Assembly: GCA_029855935.1 (NCBI GenBank)
Contig: JAGSHN010000025.1
Coordinates: 147,135 to 211,134, forward strand
Length of the DNA: 64,000 nucleotides
Direction: 5' to 3'
Source of the DNA: Candidatus Thorarchaeota archaeon
GTDB lineage: Archaea; Asgardarchaeota; Thorarchaeia; Thorarchaeales; Thorarchaeaceae
The position numbers were made by a program, and so were the translations under genes. The notes under the pieces are model-generated. The model was not told the DNA's origin. It searched no databases and saw only the letters and a program-made list of their open reading frames with translations. Positions 1-10,482 of this stretch are shown here, one piece after another (positions within the stretch are counted from its first letter, which is position 1; each line of letters opens with the position of its first letter).

Positions 1-1340
1 TCGACGCTGACGGAAATGACGCCTGCAACGAACTCACGGAACTCATTCTGGTAGCCACTGGGAATATCAAGGTCACCCAACCCACTGTGTCATTCAGATG
101 GCATAGAGGCACCCCTGAGAAGATGAAGCGACTTGTGGTCGATGTCATCTCAAAGGGCCTTGGCATGCCCGGCCTCTTCAACGATGAGGTCATAATCCCG
201 ATGATGCTGAGGAAGGGGACCGACCCCGAAGAGGCCTGGAACTATGCGATACTGGGTTGCGTGGAGCCGATCATTGCTGGCAAGACCGATGCGCGCCCGG
301 ACATCGGCTACATCAACATCCCCAAGATCCTTGAGATCACACTGAACAATGGTCACGACCCAAAGACAGGCAGGCTGGTCGGTGTCGAGACAGGTGACCC
401 GAGAGAGTGGACCTCGTTCGAACAGCTATGGGACGCCTTCGTCCGGCAGATGGACCACGCTGTCGAGCTCCTGACACGCGCTGACAGAGTCGCCGCAGGA
501 CTTCACGCGGAGCTGAAGCCGACACCCTTCAGCTCAGCACTGATTGATGGATGCATTGAGTCAGGTAAGACGATGCAGGAGGGTGGTGCAGTCTACAACT
601 CAGGAGGAATAATGGGCGTCGGAATCGGCATCGCAACAGACTCACTCGAGATGGTCAGGAAGCATGTCTTTGAGAACCGTGATGTGAGTATGGACACGCT
701 TCTTGATGCACTGTCAAAGGACTACGAGGGTTATGAAGAACTGCAGGCGAGACTCCAGTCGGATCCCTCCAAATACGGCAATGACATAGAGCGGGTTGAT
801 TTCCTCGCTTGAGATGTGGGCAGGGCATTCTGTGAGGCTGTCCAGAGCCGGGAGACTACGCGCGGCGGACCGTATCACGGTGCGCTATTCTCAGTGTCCA
901 CGTACATCCCGCAGGGAGAGGTGGTCGGTGCGACGCCTGATGGACGACTCACCGGCTATATGCTGTCAGACGGTGTGTCGCCAACACAGAATCGCGACAC
1001 TCACGGCCCGACAGCCGCTACGAGATCAGTGGCACGTCTTGACCACGGACTGTACTTCGATGGCACACTGTACAACATGAAATTCACACCTGATATGTTC
1101 TCGACTCCAGCCAAGAGAGAGAAGTTCATCGGCCTGATAGATGGCTACTTCAGACTCGGTGGGCTACACGTCCAGTTCAACGTGGTCTCAAGAGAGGTAC
1201 TTGAGGATGCGAAGGTACATCCGGAGAGCCACCGTGATCTCATAGTCCGTGTTGCTGGCTACAGTGCATACTTCATCGAACTCGACCCGTTCGTACAGGA
1301 CAGGATCATCGCCCGGACGGAGTTCTCCTCCGCTAGATGA
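1..1340 (+). pseudogene. Glycyl radical enzyme (PFL-like eliminase family), 5'-partial, in-frame TGA
   Basis: This is the C-terminal half of a pyruvate formate-lyase-like glycyl radical enzyme; the reading frame is open to the left edge of the window. The catalytic-cysteine motif GCVEP lies near nt 257-271, and the glycyl-radical motif RVAGYSAYF lies near nt 1246-1272. The Cys-x-Glu pair is typical of the eliminase branch (choline lyase or diol dehydratase types) rather than true PFL, but the substrate cannot be told. A TGA at 810-812 interrupts the frame between ...VDFLA and DVGRAFC..., and homology continues in the same frame on both sides. The simplest reading is a CGA to TGA nonsense change at an Arg site, or a sequencing error. 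The activating enzyme is not in the window. Domain identity is secure; whether the gene is dead or read through is open. Confidence 0.85.
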
Positions 1341-1415
1341 GAGAGACCAGCTCGACCTCTCCGTCCCGGGAGCGGACGCGCTACCCTATGCGAACTGCGT
1401 TACCTCTGCCCCAAT

Positions 1416-1427
1416 GTTTTTAAGCAC
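1416..1427 (+). promoter_or_regulatory. TATA-like promoter element of the thermosome gene
   Basis: A T-rich element (gtttttaag) lies about 105 nt before the thermosome ATG, inside the 1341-1528 spacer. The chaperonin start at 1529 is preceded by ggtgat (1518-1523). Expected archaeal TATA-to-start spacing would put transcription near 1447, giving a leader of about 80 nt. No heat-shock operator was recognised. Confidence 0.4.
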
Positions 1428-1528
1428 TTCAGAGGCGAGAAGTGCATGTACAGTTTTGTTGTAGACGACTGGAACTATGCCAATGTGAGAAGGCAGGTTC
1501 CAGAACAAGACTCAGATGGTGATAGAAA

Positions 1529-3187
<1,659 letters not shown>

Positions 3188-3227
3188 TAGGCCTAGTGCC
3201 CGAAACGCACAGTCGCACAGAATAGAG

Positions 3228-3259
3228 GGAGCCAATCGGCTCCTCCTAGTTCCTTTTTT
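3228..3259 (+). terminator. Hairpin plus T tract after thermosome
   Basis: A perfect 6-bp stem (GGAGCC / GGCTCC, loop AATC, 3228-3243) is followed 10 nt later by six T residues (3254-3259). It sits 40 nt after the thermosome stop. T tracts alone can terminate archaeal polymerase, so this is a reasonable terminator. Confidence 0.6.
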
Positions 3260-3276
3260 CCACGAGGCTGAGTACG

Positions 3277-4194
3277 TTGAGTCACAGAGTCCTAGTCTTA
3301 GGGATGAGCCCGTTCGACTCAGGCAAGACGGAGATGTCAATCCGCCTGGCCAAGTTCCTTCAACAGGAGGGCCATACGGTAGAGTATTTCAAGCCGGCCA
3401 GCGGTAGCAATTACTGGTACAAGTACGACCACATCAGGCACTGTGTCCGAACGGGTCACCTGATCTCCGTCGACGCCACACGTGCACGGAAGCAGCTGGG
3501 TTCGCATGTCTCACCGCTGATGACGAATCCTGTGCACTCGCTCTTTGTGCCGAGCAGACTGACGAGACCGATAAGACCATATCCCAATACCTTGGGACTT
3601 GCTGGTTGGGACTCGTTCCTCGTGCTTCAGCGGTTCAGCAGACCCGCGGGAGGCGTCGTCCAGTCTACAATGCTGGTCGCCGACGCGCTGATTGACAACT
3701 CGACTGTAATCATCCCCAGAGAAGAAGTGGATGCTCTTACGCAGTTTGCGAGAACGATATCCGTCAACTCTCTGGAGGAGGCGCAGGCGTACGAGAGAGA
3801 CCTCTACGAAGACTCTGTCACCGCATCGTTTGCAGTCGTTGAGAAACACGCCGACGTGGTCGTGATCGAGTCGTTCAACAACTCGGCCTGGCCGTGGGAC
3901 GGTCTTGATCAGGTGGATGTCGTGCTTGTCGTTGGACCGGGACAGGCCTTCACCTACGACCCGTGGAAGTTCCGGCGTGCTGTCGAGTTCACCAGACGTG
4001 GAAAGGAACCTATAGGGCAGGTCACCGTAGGTCGGGTTGTCGACCTTGTGAGTCCGCTGAGGAGGCTTGAGCTGAGGCCCGGCATCGGCCTTGGGGAGGA
4101 GGAGATTGGCATCCTAGTAGAGTGCATTGAGGAAAGAGTGATTAGCAAGAAATACGCAGAAATTGAGAGCAAGGCAGGGAGGATGACAACTTGA
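3277..4194 (+). CDS. P-loop ATPase, dethiobiotin-synthetase-like fold
   Basis: A 305-aa protein beginning with a beta strand (VLVLG) and a Walker A motif GMSPFDSGKT (residues 9-18). Further parts that fit a SIMIBI-type P-loop fold are VVVIESFNN (about 196-204) and VDVVLVVGPG (about 214-223). This resembles the dethiobiotin synthetase / cobyrinate synthase N-domain group, but no substrate-specific motif was recognised, so the reaction is unknown. The start is TTG at 3277; the next ATG (3304) would begin inside the P-loop strand and is less likely. The stop overlaps the TTG start of the thioredoxin reductase gene by 4 nt, so the two are co-translated. Its job may therefore be linked to redox or cofactor chemistry, which is inference only. 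Confidence 0.7.
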   Translation: MSHRVLVLGMSPFDSGKTEMSIRLAKFLQQEGHTVEYFKPASGSNYWYKYDHIRHCVRTGHLISVDATRARKQLGSHVSPLMTNPVHSLFVPSRLTRPIRPYPNTLGLAGWDSFLVLQRFSRPAGGVVQSTMLVADALIDNSTVIIPREEVDALTQFARTISVNSLEEAQAYERDLYEDSVTASFAVVEKHADVVVIESFNNSAWPWDGLDQVDVVLVVGPGQAFTYDPWKFRRAVEFTRRGKEPIGQVTVGRVVDLVSPLRRLELRPGIGLGEEEIGILVECIEERVISKKYAEIESKAGRMTT

Positions 4195-5126
4195 GCAACG
4201 ACGAAGAATGGGACCTGATTATCATCGGTGGCGGGCCCGGAGGAATGACAGCCGCAATCTACGGCGCGAGATACGGACTCAGGACACTGCTCCTGGAGGG
4301 AGGAGTCCTCGGAGGAGCACAGGCAACAAGTCCGGCAATTGAGAACTATCCGGGCTTTGTGTTCATCACGGGAATGGAACTCGCTGAGAAGATGAAGCAA
4401 CACGTCAAGAAGGCGGGAGCCACTATCAAGGAGATCACAGAGGTCAGCAGTGTCGAGAGAGACGACAATACGGGTAAGTTCATTGTGACCACGAGGCGTG
4501 GTGACTACGTGGCAAGAACCATCGTGTTCGCCACAGGCGGTGGTCACCGGAAGCTGGGTGTCCCTGGAGAGGAAGAGTTCACAGGCAGAGGCGTATCATA
4601 CTGCGCCACCTGCGACGGGCCGCTGTTCAGAGGAAAGACCGTCGCCATTGTGGGCGGCGGTAACAGCGCCGTGACAGAGGCGCTATACCTGGCAGAGGTC
4701 ACAGGCAAGACATATCTCATTCACCGCAGGGACGAGCTGCGTGCCGAGAAAGCACTGCAGAATCAGATTCTCAACAGCAGTGTGGAGATACTCTGGAGCA
4801 CAATCCTCAAGGAGATACGTGGCGACCAGCTTGTCACAGAACTCGTTCTCGAGAATGTGAAGACTGGCGAGCAGATGACTCTGAAGGTGGACGCCGTGTT
4901 CATCTCCATAGGCGTCGAGCCCAAGAGTGAGCTGGCAAAGGAGCTCGGTGTGGAGACAAACGAATACGGAGAGATACTCGTCGACAAGCAGCAGAGGACC
5001 AACATCCCAGGCGTCTTTGCAGCCGGAGACGTGACAGACGCTATGAAGCAGATTGTTGTCGCGGCTGCGGGCGGAGCGGTGGCAGCGGATTCCGCACACA
5101 AGTACATCATGCAGATGGAATCATAG
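4191..5126 (+). CDS. trxB: Thioredoxin reductase (NAD(P)H:thioredoxin/flavin oxidoreductase)
   Basis: A 311-aa low-molecular-weight thioredoxin reductase. It passes electrons from NAD(P)H through FAD and a redox disulfide to thioredoxin-like partners in the cytosol. The FAD motif GGGPGG is at 13-18 and the redox-active CATC is at 138-141. The second nucleotide-binding motif is GGGNSA, with HRRDELRAEKAL after it, of the kind that usually prefers NADPH. The C-terminal FAD motif GVFAAGDVTD is also present. The start is TTG at 4191, overlapping the upstream stop, with gggaggatgac 5-14 nt before it. The gene is the last of a two-gene unit and is followed by a strong GC-rich hairpin (5141-5173). 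Confidence 0.95.
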   Translation: MSNDEEWDLIIIGGGPGGMTAAIYGARYGLRTLLLEGGVLGGAQATSPAIENYPGFVFITGMELAEKMKQHVKKAGATIKEITEVSSVERDDNTGKFIVTTRRGDYVARTIVFATGGGHRKLGVPGEEEFTGRGVSYCATCDGPLFRGKTVAIVGGGNSAVTEALYLAEVTGKTYLIHRRDELRAEKALQNQILNSSVEILWSTILKEIRGDQLVTELVLENVKTGEQMTLKVDAVFISIGVEPKSELAKELGVETNEYGEILVDKQQRTNIPGVFAAGDVTDAMKQIVVAAAGGAVAADSAHKYIMQMES

Positions 5127-5140
5127 GCCTGACAATTGCA

Positions 5141-5173
5141 GGAGGGGGTGGAGCTGACCCTCATGCCCCCTCC
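5141..5173 (+). terminator. GC-rich stem-loop after trxB
   Basis: GGAGGGGG (5141-5148) pairs perfectly with CCCCCTCC (5166-5173) across a 17-nt loop, starting 15 nt after the trxB stop. No T tract follows, so it could end transcription or simply protect the 3' end. Confidence 0.45.
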
Positions 5174-5228
5174 CACCTGTTGTCTTGATGATGTTCGACA
5201 CAGCACCCACGGTCTCTACTTCTTGGGA

Positions 5229-5240
5229 AACGTTAATAAC
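5229..5240 (+). promoter_or_regulatory. TATA-like element before the toroid protein gene
   Basis: The element aacgttaataac lies about 60 nt before the ATG at 5301 and would start a transcript near 5260. It marks a new transcription unit after the trxB hairpin. Confidence 0.45.
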
Positions 5241-5300
5241 TGCCCCATTGTCCGAGGCTGAATGCGCTGAGCATACTTCCTCAGCGACAGCTTGGATGAG

Positions 5301-6530
5301 ATGTCCTCCATGACAAGAATGAAGGCTGCAGGACTACTACTTGCGATGATGTTCGTGTCCATGGCGCTTCTCACACCGCCTGTCTCAGCGAACCCCGCCA
5401 CTCGGCTGGAGTCTGTACACTCGTACCTCAACGACCATTACGACACCACCGAGGGAGGATACTCGCTGAAGGCCGAGAAACTCTCCCGTGCAGAGCCGAC
5501 GTTCTCAGCACTGTTTGCGCTCAACGAGTTCGGTGACATTGCGACGCGACCCCCATCGATCAACCTCACGAAGACAAAGGAGTTCATCAATCACCTGCAG
5601 TGGACGAGAATCAAGGAGAAGGAGGACAAGTACGGAGGGTTCTCAAGTGCAATCGCAGTCACGCCCTCTGTGATGTCAACATACTATGCTCTGAGGGCTT
5701 GGCAGATACTGAGCCTGCACAACGACTACATCGGAATGACAGAAGTCGAGATCAACGAGACAGCTGCGTTGGTCTACCTGAATCGCACCTTCACGGACGA
5801 GGGATCCTTTGCCTCGAACGTCGGCGAACAGGGCAGCCTCTTGACAACCTATATGGCAGTGTATTCTATTGACTACCTCGCCAGGCTGATTGAGGAGGAG
5901 GATGGCACTCCCTATCAGAAGACGATGGACAAGTGGCTCAACGAGTCCGCCGTTGTCGACTATGTCCTCAGTTGTCAGAGCGGGGACGCCTTCAAGCCGA
6001 CGCCTGATGCAAGTGTCCCAGGGGTCACGCCCACTGCGGCCGCACTGCTGACTCTCGACATCCTCGACAGACTGAATGCCGTAGGAGATCTCCAGGGCGT
6101 TCGTGACTGGCTGCTCGCACGACAGGTGGTCACCCCCACTGCAGGCGAGTACGTCGGCGGGTTCACTGAGGGATATCTCACTAACGACACCAACCTGATG
6201 AGCACGTACTACGCACTCAAGGCACTTGATGTCCTGAATGCCATTACCAACTACGTGAACGTGAGCCTCGTCGAGGACTTCGTCATCAGTTGCCAGGCTG
6301 CAGACGGCGCGTGGGCACTGAGTCCAGACAGTCCCGAGGGCGAGACCACATACATCGGGATTGCAATTGAGGCACTGACACTGCTTCCTGACGTCAACGT
6401 GGTGACAGCGCTGAGCGTGGAGGATCCGAATAACCGCTCGCCGCCAGCGATAGACTGGCGTTGGATTGCTGTAGCGGTCCCGCTGGTGCTGGCACTCGTA
6501 GCCGGGCTTGTTGCCCTGAGGCTTGACTAG
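5301..6530 (+). CDS. Exported alpha/alpha-toroid protein (prenyltransferase/squalene-cyclase-type repeats)
   Basis: A 409-aa protein with an N-terminal signal sequence (hydrophobic core near 8-25, probable cleavage near PVSA-NP). It ends in one membrane span of about 20 residues (WIAVAVPLVLALVAG...), so it is anchored outside the cell by its C-terminus. In between are about five helical repeats with the pattern T-x-YYALxAL or TxxALxxLDxL, each preceded by a GGF/GSF or SCQ-x-DGA element. This is the pattern of protein prenyltransferase beta subunits, squalene cyclases and complement-like thioester proteins. Several N-x-S/T sequons fit surface glycosylation. No full set of prenyltransferase zinc ligands was recognised, so a binding role is more likely than catalysis. 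ATG codons at 5301 and 5310, or TTG at 5292, are all possible starts. Confidence 0.7.
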   Translation: MSSMTRMKAAGLLLAMMFVSMALLTPPVSANPATRLESVHSYLNDHYDTTEGGYSLKAEKLSRAEPTFSALFALNEFGDIATRPPSINLTKTKEFINHLQWTRIKEKEDKYGGFSSAIAVTPSVMSTYYALRAWQILSLHNDYIGMTEVEINETAALVYLNRTFTDEGSFASNVGEQGSLLTTYMAVYSIDYLARLIEEEDGTPYQKTMDKWLNESAVVDYVLSCQSGDAFKPTPDASVPGVTPTAAALLTLDILDRLNAVGDLQGVRDWLLARQVVTPTAGEYVGGFTEGYLTNDTNLMSTYYALKALDVLNAITNYVNVSLVEDFVISCQAADGAWALSPDSPEGETTYIGIAIEALTLLPDVNVVTALSVEDPNNRSPPAIDWRWIAVAVPLVLALVAGLVALRLD

Positions 6531-6621
6531 CCAAGATTCTTAAGAATCCCTGCAGGGACGTACACATGAGCGGCCCAGCCAGTGCAGTGAGAGGCGGCCG
6601 CTTCACGAGGTGCCTCCGCCA

Positions 6622-8100
6622 ATGAGCAGGGTCGAGCTGAACGGGTCAAGATACGTCCGGGGGTTCGAGTGGTTCCTCCACCTAGCAGAACACCATCTGA
6701 CAAGACGTAGATGGAGAAGGCTCGGATTCCTCTCGTTCTACGATGCGCCCTACATAGATAGCGATGCACTCTATCTTTCGCCGAAGCAGACAATGCTTGT
6801 GATGGCCAAGCTGGCCAAGAAAAGTGACAACGCCCTGATCATAGTGGCGGACGCACTTGAGAAGGGCGAGATGGGTCTGAGCAGCAGAGAGGGCTTCGAC
6901 CAGTTTATGTCGATCTTTGACCGTGTCTTCCCGAATGCTGCAAAGTACTATTTCGGACCGAAGACATCGGACCGCGCCTGGCTTCACGAGGCGCGACCAT
7001 TGAAGATTCCGCTGAAATGGCTCGTGGAGCATCCGAACGTATTGGCTGAGGTCCTCTCTGACGCGTCACCCGTTGGTGAGATTATCGGACCGGGCGATGC
7101 TGCCTTCGAGGACCTGGAGGGGATGAGAGAGGTTCTCATCGAGAAGCTCGGACCGCCCTCGCTCACAGAAGAGGTACTGGGCAAGATCAGAACCGCTGAG
7201 GCGAGCGAGTACGCGGGAGAGGCTGTGGGACTGATGACCGTATTCATCAGCCCCGCCACCGCTGTATCCCGCGGGATGAAGTACCTCGGCAAGTTCGTCA
7301 GCATGGTCAAGGAGCGACGACGGCAAGAGGTCAGAGAGATCTACGAGGAGTGGCAGCAACGAGTCGAGAACGGATACTCTGTCGACAACCTCCGCAGATT
7401 CCTCGATGAGGACCCCAACGCGAGACTTGATGTCGTCGACCATGTCAAGAATCGCGGGACCGTGCTCATTATCACAGAGACTCGAGACACTCTCTACGAC
7501 CTCTTCCTGCCGCTACTTCTGAGACGTCTTGTAGAGGAGATCGGCTATGTGCCTCCGCACCTGCGACCAAGACGCGAACCGTCATCAGAGGGGGCAGGGG
7601 ATAGCGAGAGCGGAGCGACTGGCCAGACCTCAGAGGACGATGGCGGGGGTATGCAGAAGGAACCGTTTGAGGGAAAGCCCGAAACTGTGCTCTTCCTCGA
7701 TGCGGCGACTCATCTCTCCAAGTTCACGAGGTCGTTCGAGTTCGCCGTCGGAATCCCCGACAGAATGCCCAATGTGTCCGTTGCAGCATCGTTCTTCACA
7801 AATCAGCAGCAGGTGACGGAGTCACTAGAGAAAGGAGTCATCGAGTATATGAGAAACTGGGCATTCGTGTTCGACCTACATCCCCAACTCTTTGACATAG
7901 TCACGAGCAATCTGCCAATCTCGAAGAAGGCGTGGCTGATGCTGCAGCTTCAAGAGCTTGAGCGTGTCAGGTCGGAGGGCGGTGTCGGTTTCCTTGAGTA
8001 CTACGCTGACTCAGAGATGCCGTGGCACCTGCACGTGGTGGAGAAGCCGGAGAAGGGCCTCCTTGGTGATGTCAGGGCATGGTTCCGCAAGATCCGCTGA
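6622..8100 (+). CDS. Divergent P-loop-like protein, possibly a degenerate VirB4/HerA-type ATPase
   Basis: A 492-aa protein with no confident family. Residues about 280-310 (GTVLIITETRDTLYDL, then a helix LFLPLLLRRL) look like a Walker A strand-loop-helix whose GxGK(S/T) has been replaced. Residues about 356-365 (VLFLDAATHL) look like a Walker B strand with Asp-Ala instead of Asp-Glu. The following part (FFTNQQQVTESLEKGVIEYMRN... and a C-terminal strand WHLHVVEKP) follows the order of the C-terminal half of VirB4/HerA-like motors. A low-complexity acidic linker separates the two parts. If this reading is right, the protein cannot hydrolyse ATP in the normal way. GTG at 6610 also opens the frame, but ATG 6622 has gaggtg 9 nt upstream. 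There are no conjugation genes nearby. Confidence 0.5.
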   Translation: MSRVELNGSRYVRGFEWFLHLAEHHLTRRRWRRLGFLSFYDAPYIDSDALYLSPKQTMLVMAKLAKKSDNALIIVADALEKGEMGLSSREGFDQFMSIFDRVFPNAAKYYFGPKTSDRAWLHEARPLKIPLKWLVEHPNVLAEVLSDASPVGEIIGPGDAAFEDLEGMREVLIEKLGPPSLTEEVLGKIRTAEASEYAGEAVGLMTVFISPATAVSRGMKYLGKFVSMVKERRRQEVREIYEEWQQRVENGYSVDNLRRFLDEDPNARLDVVDHVKNRGTVLIITETRDTLYDLFLPLLLRRLVEEIGYVPPHLRPRREPSSEGAGDSESGATGQTSEDDGGGMQKEPFEGKPETVLFLDAATHLSKFTRSFEFAVGIPDRMPNVSVAASFFTNQQQVTESLEKGVIEYMRNWAFVFDLHPQLFDIVTSNLPISKKAWLMLQLQELERVRSEGGVGFLEYYADSEMPWHLHVVEKPEKGLLGDVRAWFRKIR

Positions 8101-8263
8101 GGGCGCAACAAGACCACTTCCAGTCTGTCAGCGATTCGCCCTCTCTGCCACTCTGAGAACCGACACTGGGGAGAACATAGGAGGCACCTGCAGGGGCAAT
8201 CTTGCCTTGCGCGTGGGGAGTAGTAGTTTCTGGCAGAACTGGCGCTGCAGGCTCCATCCCACA

Positions 8264-8275
8264 AGAAATATAATC
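8264..8275 (+). promoter_or_regulatory. TATA box upstream of the AbrB/ACT-like gene
   Basis: The element agaaatataat predicts a transcript start near 8295. This excludes the earliest possible GTG (8293) and supports the GTG at 8320, which has GGAGG at 8307-8311. The rest of the 8101-8319 spacer holds nothing else recognisable. Confidence 0.55.
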
Positions 8276-8319
8276 GGGGCCTGACAAAAAGCGTGATTGT
8301 CAATCTGGAGGCAAGAGAA

Positions 8320-8736
8320 GTGTCGAACACTGACCTGACACAGGCGCGCGTGATGAGAGTCGAGGCGGGGAATGTAGTAACGCTGCCGCCAGAGTTTGTG
8401 GAGGGTATAAAGAAGGAGTATAGTCTTGTCATCCTAGTGAAGAAGGACGGCAACGTCAAGATCTACCCTGTCGAGGGGAAGGAGGTTCTCTATCTGAAGC
8501 TTGACATAGAAAAGCTCAGCAAGAGCTTTCTTGAAGAGCTGACAGGGGTGTTCGCCGACGCCGGCCTAGAGGACATACTCTTCACAAGCGGCATCTGTCA
8601 GACCAAGAGCCAGTGCTACTATGAGTGCTATTTCACGCCCCAGCAGCTCACAGTGGACAGGGAGAACCTGAGGGACCAGCTGGAGAAGATATCAGGGGTA
8701 CAGAAGGTCGTTCTGGAGCCGGTACCGACATCGTGA
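8320..8736 (+). CDS. Small protein with AbrB-like N-part and ACT-like C-part
   Basis: A 138-aa protein of unknown role. Residues about 10-50 (MRVEAGNVVTLPPEFVEGI...) look like the swapped-hairpin AbrB/SpoVT DNA-binding fold used by antitoxins and regulators. The C-terminal half (ELTGVFADAGLEDILF ... LRDQLEKISGVQKVVLEPV) has the beta-alpha-beta order of an ACT or ferredoxin-like sensor domain. Between them are three closely spaced cysteines (GICQTKSQCYYECYF) that could bind metal. A combined DNA-binding and ligand-sensing regulator is a guess from the domain order. The GTG start at 8320 is chosen because GGAGG lies 8 nt upstream and the TATA box at 8264 fits. Confidence 0.55.
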   Translation: MSNTDLTQARVMRVEAGNVVTLPPEFVEGIKKEYSLVILVKKDGNVKIYPVEGKEVLYLKLDIEKLSKSFLEELTGVFADAGLEDILFTSGICQTKSQCYYECYFTPQQLTVDRENLRDQLEKISGVQKVVLEPVPTS

Positions 8737-8870
8737 CACAACGGACGAGTGCGATCAGGCCTGTGATAGCAGACAGGCTCTGTTGTCCAATCTTCTCCCT
8801 TGCATTCCTTGTGGAACCATCCGGAGGCCGAGGCCCCCGGCGTTGGCGCCGAGGGAACTGAGAGGAAAAC

Positions 8871-8927
8871 ATGACCGACAAGACCAAGAGGACCCTATCT
8901 TCACACATCACTTGTGAACCGTCGTGA
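8871..8927 (+). CDS. Possible 18-codon leader peptide before the AsnB-like gene
   Basis: An ATG at 8871 with gagagg 5 nt upstream opens a short frame of 18 codons. It ends in a TGA (8925-8927) that overlaps the GTG start of the next gene as GTGA. The peptide (MTDKTKRTLSSHITCEPS) has four Thr but no Asn or Gln run, so it does not look like a classic attenuation leader. It may serve translational coupling, since the GTG at 8924 has no clear ribosome-binding site of its own. Confidence 0.3.
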   Translation: MTDKTKRTLSSHITCEPS

Positions 8928-10378
8928 CAGGTATGAGCATCGTCGTTGGTCGCGGTGATGAGGCTGTCGTAGAGGATACTGCCAGATACGTGGCCCGGAG
9001 GCTCACCCGACGCGGCACACCAGAGATCTCGTTCTACACGAGGGAGGGGCTACAGGTGGCTGTCGTCATTCACCGACACGAACGCCGTGGCTATCTCTCG
9101 CCGCTACTCGGCCCATGGGTCTTCGACGACAGCGACGACCGCCTCTCGGTCACGATGCGCTGGCCTCTGCCTGATGAGGATGCAACAAGGACCAACCTGT
9201 GTCACCAGATTGAGAATGGTCGACTCACGAGCGCTCGTGGGAACCTGTTCATGTGGCGCGTCCACTATGGTCTGACCAGTGACGTTGTCGTCGTGACCCA
9301 CGACCCCTTTGCACTGGAGAACGTAACCGACGACGTGCACCGGCTTGAACCGGGGGAACGACTCGTACTCGATGACGGAATAATCGGTGTACAGGAAGTA
9401 CAGCCGCTCCAGAAACCAGCCCATCCGAGATTCGACTCCGAGCAGAATGCTGTGGCGCTCCTCGCCGCAGTGCTCCCGAGATGCCTCTCGCCGTTCTACG
9501 GAGTCGACGTGGGTGTCCTCTTCTCTGGCGGCGTTGACAGTAGCCTGATTGCACTGCTCCGTTCCCACTCGAACGCCCGCACAATCCTCTTCGCTGTCAT
9601 CGGTCCCGATTCGCGAGATGTGGATGCGTCGCAGCGCGCAGCTGAGAAACTCAATCTCAATCTTGTCACGGTCCCAATCGATCATCACATCGTCTGGGAG
9701 ATGTTGCCGGAGCTGATCTACGCAACAGGCACCACCAGCCAGATGGACATCGCGATATCGATTCCAATGTACGCAGCTGCAAGAGAGGCCGTGAAACGCG
9801 GATTTGTCACGCTGCTGTCAGGACAGGGGCCGGATGAGCTGTTTGGAGGCTATGCCCATCACGTCAAGATTCTCAGGGAGAGAGGGCCCGAGGCACTCGA
9901 CGAGACGCTCTGGTCGCAGGTCTCCACGACCCACAGAAACAACCTTGAGAGAGACGAAGCTGTCGTCGCGTGGGCTGGGGGCGAGTTGTGGTTTCCCTAC
10001 GTCGCCCCAGAAGTCGTCGACCTCGCACTCTCAATCCCACCCTTGTGGAAAGTGGACCCGGGCGGCAAGCCCGAGAGGAAGGTCATCTTCCGCAGAGCGG
10101 CTGTGGCACTAGGCCTAGATAGAGAGATTGCAGAGGCGCCCAAGAGTGCCGCACAGTTCAGCTCGGGATCGGACAGGCTGCTCATTGAGGCCGTACGGCA
10201 TCACTGCAGGAGTGGAGAGAATCTTAGTCTACGCCGGGCCCGAAGACATGTACAGGACGTGCTCGACGACATAGCCAGATACTTGCACAGCGGTGGCGTG
10301 GAGGGCGGGGAACCGGGGTTTGATACATCTGCCGCCGACAGACTACTTGCAGAACTGGACAGAATGCGCGGAGCGTAG
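8924..10378 (+). CDS. Asparagine synthetase-like protein with a reduced glutaminase domain
   Basis: A 484-aa protein. The C-terminal synthetase domain has the PP-loop LFSGGVDSS (about 201-209) and the second signature SGQGPDELFGGY (about 301-312). These bind ATP and activate a carboxylate as AMP ester. The N-terminal domain keeps the late part of an Ntn glutaminase (VVTHDPFALENV... RLEPGERLVLDDG), but the protein does not begin with Met-Cys. The Cys nucleophile that splits glutamine is therefore missing, and it must use ammonia, another amine donor, or another amidotransferase. Archaeal AsnB paralogues and beta-lactam-synthetase-like enzymes share this shape, so the product may not be asparagine. 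The start is GTG 8924 or ATG 8933. Confidence 0.75.
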   Translation: MTGMSIVVGRGDEAVVEDTARYVARRLTRRGTPEISFYTREGLQVAVVIHRHERRGYLSPLLGPWVFDDSDDRLSVTMRWPLPDEDATRTNLCHQIENGRLTSARGNLFMWRVHYGLTSDVVVVTHDPFALENVTDDVHRLEPGERLVLDDGIIGVQEVQPLQKPAHPRFDSEQNAVALLAAVLPRCLSPFYGVDVGVLFSGGVDSSLIALLRSHSNARTILFAVIGPDSRDVDASQRAAEKLNLNLVTVPIDHHIVWEMLPELIYATGTTSQMDIAISIPMYAAAREAVKRGFVTLLSGQGPDELFGGYAHHVKILRERGPEALDETLWSQVSTTHRNNLERDEAVVAWAGGELWFPYVAPEVVDLALSIPPLWKVDPGGKPERKVIFRRAAVALGLDREIAEAPKSAAQFSSGSDRLLIEAVRHHCRSGENLSLRRARRHVQDVLDDIARYLHSGGVEGGEPGFDTSAADRLLAELDRMRGA

Positions 10379-10482
10379 ACTTGCTAGACAGTTGCCGAAT
10401 TGCGCTTCAACTCTACGCGGTGGACATGTAGCTAGAGATAAGTAGGATGGTAGTGCCTTGGAACTCGTCATTGAACGATGTT

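Noticed and set aside
810-1430. Selenocysteine reading of the TGA in the glycyl radical enzyme
   Set aside because: The site is not a Cys/Sec site in the family and no archaeal SECIS-like element with its purine-rich bulge was seen in the downstream spacer; only a simple 5-bp hairpin (CGTCC/GGACG) occurs.
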